Virus record (IMG/VR): IMGVR_UViG_3300005588_000086
Coordinates: 1-27,027 of that record
DNA from: a virus
Direction: 5' to 3' (one strand)
DNA length: 27,027 nucleotides
Below are positions 1 to 6,223 of this stretch, piece by piece. Under the pieces are notes generated by a model. The model saw only the letters and a program-made list of their open reading frames with translations, was not told the DNA's origin and did not search any database. Every line of letters starts with the position of its first letter. The first letter of the stretch is position 1. The position numbers were made by a program, and so were the translations under genes.

Positions 1-1
1 A

Positions 2-886
2 GAAGTATCAAGAGAAATTATTGATGGGGTTGCAGAATCTTCAGTGATTATGCAATTAGCAACACGTGCTCCTAATATGAGTAGAGCTCAAAGAAGAATG
101 CCTGTATTATCAGTTCTTCCTACTGCTTACTTTGTTAATGGAGATACAGGATTAAAACAAACTACTTCTCAAGAATGGGGAAATAAATATTTAGATGCTG
201 AAGAAATTGCAGTTATTGTTCCTATTCCTGAATCAGTTTTGGCTGATGCAGATTACGATATTTTTGAAGAAATTAAACCACGTTTGATTGAAGCTATTGG
301 TATTGTATTTGATCAAGCTGTTATGTATGGTACAAATGCTCCAGCATCTTGGCCAACTGATTTAAAAGCGGCAGCAACTGCAGCAGGAAATGCAGTTACT
401 TTAGGTACTGGTACAGATTTATACGATGATCTTTTAGGTGAAAGCGGTGTTATCTCTGCTCTTGAATTAGACGGATATATGGCTAATGGTCATGTAGCAA
501 TTATGTCTATGAGAGGAAAATACAGAGGATTACGTGATGCTGATGGAAATCCTATTTTCAGAACAGGTATGAATGAATCAACTAATTACACATTGGACGG
601 AGCTCCATGTATGTTTCCTAAAAATGGTGCAATGGATTCATCAGTTCTTCAATTTTCTGGTGATTTTAAACAAATTATTTATGCTATCCGTCAGGATATC
701 ACTTATAAAGTTTTAGATCAAGCAGTTATTACTGATGGTGACGGAAACATTGTTTACAACTTAGCTCAACAAGATATGGTTGCTTTGAGAGTTGTTTTGA
801 GAGTGGCTTGGCAAGTTCCTAATCCTATTAATAGACTTCAAGAAACTGAAGCAAATAGATATCCTGTTTCTATTCTATTACCGTAG
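2..886 (+). CDS. Major capsid protein, HK97 fold (5' partial)
   Basis: The reading frame is already open at base 2 and runs through the first internal ATG at 44, so the gene begins upstream of the window and only its C-terminal ~294 residues are here. The translated part starts with a helix-like stretch (EVSREIIDGVAESSVI) followed by a region with RMPVLSVLP and a conserved-looking Phe-Val-Asn segment, the pattern of the HK97-type major capsid E-loop/P-domain junction, and continues through an alternating strand/helix domain ending with VSILLP. HK97-family coat proteins build the icosahedral head. It is followed 12 bases later by a putative head decoration gene, the usual place for one. No scaffold or protease can be judged because they would lie to the left. 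The family call rests on sequence feel and position, not on a search. Confidence 0.8.
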   Translation, partial: EVSREIIDGVAESSVIMQLATRAPNMSRAQRRMPVLSVLPTAYFVNGDTGLKQTTSQEWGNKYLDAEEIAVIVPIPESVLADADYDIFEEIKPRLIEAIGIVFDQAVMYGTNAPASWPTDLKAAATAAGNAVTLGTGTDLYDDLLGESGVISALELDGYMANGHVAIMSMRGKYRGLRDADGNPIFRTGMNESTNYTLDGAPCMFPKNGAMDSSVLQFSGDFKQIIYAIRQDITYKVLDQAVITDGDGNIVYNLAQQDMVALRVVLRVAWQVPNPINRLQETEANRYPVSILLP

Positions 887-898
887 GAGTTGACGTAA

Positions 899-1489
899 AT
901 GTTTTATCCTAAAGAGAGAACTAGAATACGTGTTCAATCTGACATTGCAAAATATCCTCTAGATAGAGTAACATTAGGTATTTTTTCAGTAAGTCCAAGT
1001 GCAAAAGCTGTAGCCGATGTTTTGGCTGCGACCGCATTATTGGCTGCTGAAACTACTATAAGTACAGGATTCACAGATCCTGATGTTCCAAGAAACGTAA
1101 GATTGACTTTGACAGAAACGGCTGCTGATGTAGCTGCTGTTCAAGGTGTTGTTAATGGAACAGATATGGCAGGCAACGTTATTGCAGAAACTATGCCTGT
1201 ATTTACTGAAAATACGTTAGGTACCGTAGTTGGATCTAAAGTATTTGCAACAGTTACTTCAATTGTAATACCAGCTATGGACGGAGCGGGGGTAGAAATA
1301 TCAGTTGGCTCTGGAGACTTAATTGGGATTCCTGCAATTCCTATCTCAGCAGCATTAAAACCAGTTCAGGTTAGTGCCACTGCTATCACAATTACAGCAG
1401 ATCTTACTAATTTAAATGGAAATAATTTCACATTAGATGCAGGTGAGTTTGACGATTCTGAACATGAAGTTTTATTGTATTTAAGCTAG
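899..1489 (+). CDS. Probable head decoration / minor structural protein
   Basis: 196 residues directly after the capsid gene, with an SD-like GGAGTTGACG before ATG 899. The protein is rich in Thr, Val, Ala and Gly, has no charged clusters, no signal peptide and no membrane segment, and looks like a beta-rich fold: it has alternating Thr/Val strands and a central part (about residues 55-140) of the kind TTISTGFTDPDVPRNV followed by repeated turns with Asn-Gly-Thr and Gly-Ser-Gly-Asp. Similar short beta-sandwich proteins often follow major capsid genes in Gram-positive siphoviruses, where they bind the outside of the capsid. That role is an inference from composition and position; I do not recognise a named family with certainty. 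A terminator lies immediately downstream, so it closes the capsid transcription unit. Confidence 0.55.
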   Translation: MFYPKERTRIRVQSDIAKYPLDRVTLGIFSVSPSAKAVADVLAATALLAAETTISTGFTDPDVPRNVRLTLTETAADVAAVQGVVNGTDMAGNVIAETMPVFTENTLGTVVGSKVFATVTSIVIPAMDGAGVEISVGSGDLIGIPAIPISAALKPVQVSATAITITADLTNLNGNNFTLDAGEFDDSEHEVLLYLS

Positions 1490-1495
1490 ATTAAT

Positions 1496-1518
1496 AAAGG
1501 GAGGAAACTCCCTTTTTT
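1496..1518 (+). terminator. Rho-independent terminator after the capsid genes
   Basis: GGGAG (1499-1503), a GAAA tetraloop, and CTCCC (1508-1512) form a GC-rich stem, extended by AAA/TTT pairs (1496-1498 with 1513-1515), and are followed by TTTTTT. It lies 7 bases after the stop of the decoration gene. No promoter was found directly after it, so it probably attenuates rather than stops transcription into the head-tail joining genes, favouring capsid protein over the connectors, which are needed in few copies. Confidence 0.85.
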
Positions 1519-1541
1519 ATAATATCTGAAAGGAGATATTA

Positions 1542-1796
1542 ATGAAAGTTAAAGTGTTAAAACAAACAAGAATTTATAATGAACCAGCAAGAATTGGTGA
1601 TGTTATTACTATTCCTGATGTTAATCATGGTTTAGAAAATGCAATCTTTCATCGAATTGTTGAAGTTATTGAAGAACCAAAACTAGTTCAGGAGAAAGAC
1701 ATAGTGGATGACTCTACTGTGGATACTGGCCCGTACGAAGAGGATGAAATTATCGACGATACTCCTACTGTAAACAAAGCAACTAAAAAGAAATAG
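1542..1796 (+). CDS. Small acidic protein between capsid and connector genes
   Basis: 84 residues with a strong AAAGGAG site before ATG 1542. The N-terminal half (about 1-45) looks like a small beta fold (MKVKVLKQTRIYNEPARIGD), similar in shape to the short beta-barrel proteins often coded between capsid and head-tail connector genes. The C-terminal half is low complexity: strongly acidic (EEDEIIDD) and then a basic KATKKK end. I do not recognise a defined family. Its position between head and connector genes suggests a virion or head-assembly role, but nothing in the residues proves it. Confidence 0.6.
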   Translation: MKVKVLKQTRIYNEPARIGDVITIPDVNHGLENAIFHRIVEVIEEPKLVQEKDIVDDSTVDTGPYEEDEIIDDTPTVNKATKKK

Positions 1797-1849
1797 TATA
1801 TATCGTCGTAGAAGAAAAAACCTATTGAGAGGGAAAATAGAGGTGAATA

Positions 1850-2251
1850 ATGGCATCATTATATGAACCTTATGCCGCTCTTTCTGATTATGAAGAATAT
1901 ATAGGGGAAACTATTACTGATACAGATGAGCAGAATAGAATTACCCTTCTTCTTTTAAGAGCAAGTGAAATTGTTAATCAACTCACTTATATGAACTACG
2001 ATTCAGATGATGAAGATCATGTTGAGGCAGTTAAGCTTTCTACATGTAGCCAAGTGCAATTTTGGGAAGAATACGGATATGGAGCTGATAGTATTATTGG
2101 TTTTGAATCTGTTAAGATAGGATCCTTCTCTATCAAAGGAAAAGGAACAGGATCTAACGCATCTAGTAATCCTTATACTTTACACACAGGCGCTATGAAT
2201 TACTTGGAAAGAATTTTACTGTTATCAAGAACTGGGGTTAAGTTAAGATGA
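1850..2251 (+). CDS. Head-tail adaptor (HK97 gp6-like connector)
   Basis: 133 residues beginning MASLYEPYAALSDYEEYIG, a typical start for the helical DNA-packaging/head-tail adaptor proteins of Gram-positive siphoviruses (SPP1 gp15, HK97 gp6 class). The family binds under the portal as a ring and extends the DNA channel. Visible features are a helix of hydrophobic repeats (LLLLRASEIVNQLTY), a central helix with EAVKLSTCSQVQFWEE, and a later part with FESVKIGSFSIKG as a beta hairpin, then a C-terminal helix ending RTGVKLR; this helix-helix-strand layout fits the family. It is the first of a compact set of joining genes and overlaps the next gene by four bases (ATGA), so the two are likely translationally coupled. 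Confidence 0.7.
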   Translation: MASLYEPYAALSDYEEYIGETITDTDEQNRITLLLLRASEIVNQLTYMNYDSDDEDHVEAVKLSTCSQVQFWEEYGYGADSIIGFESVKIGSFSIKGKGTGSNASSNPYTLHTGAMNYLERILLLSRTGVKLR

Positions 2252-2577
2252 AGATACCTAATTTTATGTTAAAGCATAAATGTTCATTGAAAAACTTTGT
2301 TAGTGCAACTCCGACTGGAGATGAATTTGAAACAGAAGTGGCAAATATAAAATGTTATTTTGAAGATAAAGTTAAATGGAATAAGCAGGATAATAATGAT
2401 GGACATCAAGATGAATTTTTTACAAGGATTTACTTTAATAATTCGTCATTACTTCCTGAAGAAATATTAACTGACTCTGAAATAACAATTGTAGGTAAAT
2501 CTAAAACCTATATAGTTGTTAATGCACAAAAGTTTACTCAGCAAAGACATGCGCATTGGGAGTTGATTTGTAGATGA
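2248..2577 (+). CDS. Head-closure / head-tail joining protein
   Basis: 109 residues, four-base overlap with both the upstream adaptor and the downstream gene. The size, the Lys-rich start and the mostly beta-strand character (IKCYFEDKVKW, FFTRIYFNN, SEITIVGKSKTYIVV) match the SPP1 gp16 / Phage head-tail joining class, whose beta-barrel plugs the connector after packaging. The order adaptor, closure protein, gp10-like protein, tail terminator, tail tube is the standard arrangement in siphoviruses and supports the assignment more than any single residue does. Confidence 0.6.
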   Translation: MKIPNFMLKHKCSLKNFVSATPTGDEFETEVANIKCYFEDKVKWNKQDNNDGHQDEFFTRIYFNNSSLLPEEILTDSEITIVGKSKTYIVVNAQKFTQQRHAHWELICR

Positions 2578-2939
2578 CAGAATTTAGCTTAGAATGGCAC
2601 GGGGAAGAAATTTCAAAAGAGGTATTAAAAGCTGTTGAACAGCAAATAAAAAAAGAAACTGAAGTATTATTGGGAGCAAGCATGGTTGAAGTCCCTTTCA
2701 TGGATGGGGATCTACAGACATCTGGCGACACTGATATTTCAATAGAAGGACAAAAGGTAATTGGCACAGTTTTTTATGATACTCCATATGCTGTAAGATT
2801 ACATGAACATCCTGAATATAATTTCGGAAATGGACGAAAAGGTAAATATCTTGAAGATCCTTATAATGCATTAGAAAAACAGATGTTAAAAAGAATAGAG
2901 GATGCTGTTAGATTTGTTTTATCTGGACTTAATTTATAG
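2574..2939 (+). CDS. HK97 gp10-like / minor capsid tail-completion protein
   Basis: 121 residues with an N-terminal helix (EVLKAVEQQIKKETEVLL) then the segment VPFMDGDLQTSGDTDI and the motif YDTPYAVRLHEHPEYNFGNGRKGKYLEDP. The pattern 'hydrophobic-x-TGxLxxS ... YAxxxHE ... KYLExP' is characteristic of the gp10-like/Minor_capsid_2 proteins that lie between head-closure and tail-terminator genes. In known phages these are needed to finish the tail or join it to the head. It starts in an ATGA overlap with the preceding gene, and a good AGGAGG site near its own end serves the following tail terminator gene. Confidence 0.65.
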   Translation: MTEFSLEWHGEEISKEVLKAVEQQIKKETEVLLGASMVEVPFMDGDLQTSGDTDISIEGQKVIGTVFYDTPYAVRLHEHPEYNFGNGRKGKYLEDPYNALEKQMLKRIEDAVRFVLSGLNL

Positions 2940-2949
2940 GAGGTAATCT

Positions 2950-3384
2950 ATGTATATTGCAATTGATATGGCAACAGCTATAAGCAATGAAATAACTATT
3001 CCAGAATTAACATATACTCCTACGACTTCAGTTGGTAATATCTTTATAAACGTTTTACCGAAATCAAGTGACAAGCCTGAATGCTTAGCAATTTATGAAT
3101 TACCAATGCCAAGTAATGATGAGACATATGATAACCCTGATGGGAATGTTAGTGAAAACGTCAAATTAATTTTAAGAGGTGAGAAGCAAAATAAACTCAC
3201 AACTTATGAACTGGCAAAACGTTTATATAACTGGCTTAAGGCGAAAGATAATTGGTTACTTTATGGAGAGGGAAACAGACGGATCTTTAAAGTTTGGCCT
3301 ATGGGAATTGGATTTATGGGGGAAGACGATAATGGATTCCCAGAATATGTAATAAAGTTTAATATTGACTTAGTAGTCACTTAG
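2950..3384 (+). CDS. Tail terminator protein
   Basis: 144 residues, with TAGGAGGTAATCT upstream of ATG 2950. Tail terminators (lambda gpU, SPP1 gp17 class) cap the top of the tail tube and dock it to the head. The protein shows an N-terminal helix (MYIAIDMATAISNEI), then a strand-rich middle including NVKLILRGEKQNKLTTYELAKRL, which has the 'strand, turn, long helix' feature of the family, and a C-terminal strand with the ending VIKFNIDLVVT. Its place directly before the tail tube gene is the main support. Confidence 0.65.
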   Translation: MYIAIDMATAISNEITIPELTYTPTTSVGNIFINVLPKSSDKPECLAIYELPMPSNDETYDNPDGNVSENVKLILRGEKQNKLTTYELAKRLYNWLKAKDNWLLYGEGNRRIFKVWPMGIGFMGEDDNGFPEYVIKFNIDLVVT

Positions 3385-3397
3385 GAGGTTATAAATA

Positions 3398-3901
3398 ATG
3401 GAAAAGAACACGATGTTTGATTTGATTTTAGATTTTTTCACAAAGATCTTAGCTCAAGATGAATCTTTCTATGTTAATACAGGGACAGTAGCAGTGCCTG
3501 TTTGGACTGAAATTAAGGGAGTACAATCTTATTCTTTCGAATCAACGAAAACTATGGCAGATACAACTACTTATGATAGTGCTGGTGTCAAAGAACATAT
3601 TCCTAACGAAGTTAGTTATAAATTAACTTTAGATATGTTATACGATACTGAATTGGCTACTCCTGAAGGGGCACCTACTACTGGCGGTGTTAGGGATGAA
3701 GGCCAATTAAAACTAGAAACATTAGGTAATGCAGTAGGATCAGCTGGAATTGGTCAATTTAAAATTGATAATGGACAATTAGTAGAATTAACATTCTCAG
3801 GATCGGTTGCTTATAGTGAAGGTGGAAGAAATGAATCGACTTCATTTAAGGCAACAGTAAATGTTACAGGGGCTGTAACTAGAGAAGTACTTGCACCTTA
3901 A
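3398..3901 (+). CDS. Major tail tube protein
   Basis: 167 residues with TAGGAGG before ATG 3398. Typical major tail protein features are visible: an early segment in which the tube protein is described by 'WTEIKGVQSYSFES', a loop with TTTYDSAGVKEHIPNE, central strands (SYKLTLDMLYD) and a C-terminal segment FKATVNVTGAVT resembling the last beta strands of the tube fold. Many copies polymerise into the hollow tail tube around the tape measure protein. Position between the tail terminator and the frameshifted chaperone genes supports the call. It lacks an added Ig-like C-terminal domain. Confidence 0.8.
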   Translation: MEKNTMFDLILDFFTKILAQDESFYVNTGTVAVPVWTEIKGVQSYSFESTKTMADTTTYDSAGVKEHIPNEVSYKLTLDMLYDTELATPEGAPTTGGVRDEGQLKLETLGNAVGSAGIGQFKIDNGQLVELTFSGSVAYSEGGRNESTSFKATVNVTGAVTREVLAP

Positions 3902-3918
3902 GATGAAAGGATGATTTG

Positions 3919-4251
3919 ATGAGTTATAAAGATTTTGATAAGTTTTTTGAAGAATCAGAGGAATCTAATAAGATTGCCGTTTCAATTAAATTATTTGGAA
4001 AAGTTTATACATTACCTACTGAAGTTTCAGCTGTAACTGTGCTTTTAAGTTATAAGGCAACTAAAGAAGGCAGAGCTTTTTTAGACAAGAATGAGGAGAT
4101 CGTTCTAATGTTTGAATTATTAGGTAATGATAACATTGAAGAATGGATAGATCTTGGTATGTCAGAGGAACATTTATATTCAATTTTTAAGTGGGTACTT
4201 ATGGGATGCCCGGATGATCCAGAAGATCAAGATGAAAATGAAAAAAAGTAA
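3919..4251 (+). CDS. Tail assembly chaperone, gpG-like
   Basis: 110 residues. I take ATG 3919 as the start because AAAGGATG gives SD spacing; a TTG three bases upstream is also open. The protein is mainly helical and acidic, with a C-terminal tail rich in Asp and Glu (DDPEDQDENEKK). This size and position, between tail tube and tape measure genes, is that of lambda gpG-type chaperones, which coat the tape measure protein until the tube assembles. The last codons GAA AAA AAG form a slippery site, so a fraction of ribosomes continue in the -1 frame (see the entry at 4248). Confidence 0.8.
   Translation: MSYKDFDKFFEESEESNKIAVSIKLFGKVYTLPTEVSAVTVLLSYKATKEGRAFLDKNEEIVLMFELLGNDNIEEWIDLGMSEEHLYSIFKWVLMGCPDDPEDQDENEKK
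4242..4248 (+). other. Programmed -1 ribosomal frameshift site (A AAA AAG)
   Basis: The heptamer A AAA AAG is in the correct phase for a tandem -1 slip (0-frame codons GAA-AAA-AAG-TAA), one codon before the stop. After slipping, reading continues GTA ATA AAC ATT GAT CTA ATG GAT, exactly in frame with the downstream chaperone part. This is the classical slippery sequence used in the gpG/gpGT genes of siphoviruses. Confidence 0.85.
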
Positions 4252-4508
4252 TAAACATTGATCTAATGGATATATTGCTATCATATTGGTCGCTTGTTGA
4301 GTCTGATTTTCAAAGGGAATATAATATTGATTTAATCAAAATAAAGACTATGACTTGGCGACGATTTAGGACTTTAACGTTCGGGTTGTCGCCTTCTTCA
4401 TTGTTTATGCAAATTGTTTCAGACAAATACAAACAGGCTAAAGAACTTTCAGAAATGATTACGGATCAGGATCAGAAAGATCAGTTATGGAATTCTTGGG
4501 GAGTTTAG
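4248..4508 (+). CDS. Tail assembly chaperone, gpT extension (made by -1 frameshift)
   Basis: The frame entered after slippage at 4248 adds 86 residues to the gpG-like protein, giving a fusion of about 196 residues (3919-4508). The extension is helical with WRRFRTLTFGL and ends in a helix SEMITDQDQKDQLWNSWGV. The internal ATG at 4266 has no recognisable SD sequence upstream, so this part is unlikely to be made alone. In lambda and many Gram-positive phages the T part contacts the tail tube protein while the G part binds the tape measure; the same division is inferred here. The tape measure gene follows after 10 bases. Confidence 0.8.
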   Translation, partial: VINIDLMDILLSYWSLVESDFQREYNIDLIKIKTMTWRRFRTLTFGLSPSSLFMQIVSDKYKQAKELSEMITDQDQKDQLWNSWGV

Positions 4509-4518
4509 GAGGTACAAG

Positions 4519-6219
4519 ATGGCAGTAAAAGTTGGTGAATTAACCGCATTTATCAATGGTAACAATAAAGGATTAGATAGTACACTTTCAGATTCTAAAT
4601 CAAAAATGAAATCTACAGGAGCTCAATTAGGTAAAATTGCAGTAAAAGGAGCTGCTATTGTAGGATCGGCTTTGGCTGGAATTGGAATTGCGTCTTTAAA
4701 ATCATTTGGTACTTTTGATACATCTATGAGAAAGGTTAGTACGATCATGGATGAGAATGTAGTATCTTATGAAAATATGAAAAAAGGATCTATTGATTTA
4801 TCTAATCAAATTGGGATTGATGTCTTAGATATAAATGAATCATTATACCAGATGATTTCAGCTACAGGCGATACGGAAAATGCTTTAGCATTAGTTGAAA
4901 TTGCAGGTAAAGCTTCAATTGGTGGTTTTACAGATGTTACGACTGCAGTTGATGGGCTAACTTCTGTAATGAATGCTTTTGGAGAATCTGGACCAGAATC
5001 AATGCAAAGAATAAGTGATGAAATGCTTGTTGCACAAAATGTAGGTAAGACTACTTTTGGAGAAATGGCAGGTTCTATTGGTAAAGTTGCACCGATAGCT
5101 AATTCTTTAAATGTAACAACACAAGAATTATTTGGAAGTATAGCAACTTTAACTAAAAATGGTATTAAAACAGCCGAATCAGTTACTGCATTAAAAGGTG
5201 CTTATTCAAATATTGTCAAACCTACAAAACAAGCAACTGATGAAGCAGAAAAATTAGGATTACAATTTTCAGCTACACGTTTGGCTCAAGTAGGATGGGC
5301 TGCTTTTATTGATGAAGTGGCAGCAGCTACTGATGGAAATACAGAATCAATGGCTAATTTATTCGGATCCGTTGAAGCTTTAAATGCTATGTTAATTTTA
5401 ACAGGAGAAGAAGGTGGAAAAGATTTTGATAATGCTATGACAGAAATGGCAGATTCTGCCGGATCTACTCAAGCAGCTTTTGAAACAATGGATGAAGGAA
5501 TAGCTGATTCAATGGAAGATCTACAAAATCATTTGAAAAATACTTCTATTCAAATTGGGGAAGAATTAGCTCCAATGGCAGAAAATTTATTAATTAAAAT
5601 AGATGATTTAGTTTTAGGTTTCAGTCAATTATCTGATGAGCAAAAAGAATCAGCAGTTCAAACAGGATTATGGATTGGAGGAATTTCTATTGGTATTATA
5701 ACTTTAGGTGCAATTGCTGGAGCAGTTACAAAAATAGCAACATTTGCTCATTTAGCTGCAGGTGGTTTGTCAGCAATAGGCGCGGCTGCAGGTGGAATTT
5801 CTGCCGGTGCAGTAGTTGCCGCGGCCGCAGCCGTAGCAGCAATGGCTTATGCTTTACCAAAAATGTATGATGATATTCAGAATTGGATGCAACCGGAAGC
5901 AATAGCTGAATTTGAATCTTATATGGATAATCCTTACCAATGGAAACAAGGGCAAAGGCAACAACAAGATTATGATAGATATCAAAGACATATGGAGAAA
6001 ATGTATCCAGAAGCACCAACTTCAGAAGAATTAGGTTTTGTTAAATGGTTGGAAGCAAGTGGTATTGGTGAACTAATAGTTAAAGGTAGTCAAGCCGATC
6101 CTGGGAATGTATTCCATATTGATATTCACGGAAATGAAATAAAAGAAGAAATTGACATAGATAACATTGGTGATAAACTAATGGATAGATTAAATAAAGC
6201 AGGATTCTTTAAGGAGTGA
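4519..6219 (+). CDS. Tail tape measure protein (TP901-like)
   Basis: 566 residues, AGGAGGTACAAG before the ATG. The first ~350 residues are the TP901-type tape measure domain: an N-terminal Gly/Lys-rich start, a segment FDTSMRKVSTIMDENVVSYE, the motif SLYQMISATGDTENALALVE and the Ala/Gly-rich helices that follow. About residues 384-447 form a long hydrophobic Gly/Ala-rich stretch with membrane-like segments, as many tape measure proteins have for DNA passage through the host membrane. The last ~110 residues are polar and acidic. Tail length scales with tape measure length, so at roughly 1.5 angstrom per residue this predicts a short tail near 85 nm. No lysozyme or peptidase domain is seen. 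Confidence 0.9.
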   Translation: MAVKVGELTAFINGNNKGLDSTLSDSKSKMKSTGAQLGKIAVKGAAIVGSALAGIGIASLKSFGTFDTSMRKVSTIMDENVVSYENMKKGSIDLSNQIGIDVLDINESLYQMISATGDTENALALVEIAGKASIGGFTDVTTAVDGLTSVMNAFGESGPESMQRISDEMLVAQNVGKTTFGEMAGSIGKVAPIANSLNVTTQELFGSIATLTKNGIKTAESVTALKGAYSNIVKPTKQATDEAEKLGLQFSATRLAQVGWAAFIDEVAAATDGNTESMANLFGSVEALNAMLILTGEEGGKDFDNAMTEMADSAGSTQAAFETMDEGIADSMEDLQNHLKNTSIQIGEELAPMAENLLIKIDDLVLGFSQLSDEQKESAVQTGLWIGGISIGIITLGAIAGAVTKIATFAHLAAGGLSAIGAAAGGISAGAVVAAAAAVAAMAYALPKMYDDIQNWMQPEAIAEFESYMDNPYQWKQGQRQQQDYDRYQRHMEKMYPEAPTSEELGFVKWLEASGIGELIVKGSQADPGNVFHIDIHGNEIKEEIDIDNIGDKLMDRLNKAGFFKE

Positions 6220-6223
6220 TGGT

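Noticed and set aside
1518-1523. TATAAT just after the terminator at 1518 as a promoter
   Set aside because: The region 17 bases upstream has no -35-like hexamer; the match is part of the terminator's AT-rich tail.
4266-4508. Separate small gene starting at ATG 4266
   Set aside because: No ribosome site lies upstream and the frame joins exactly to the -1 slippage product, so it is listed as the gpT extension.
5670-5870. Open frame inside the tape measure gene (Cys/Arg/Ser-rich)
   Set aside because: It is the shifted reading of the Gly/Ala-rich segment of the tape measure and has no ribosome site.
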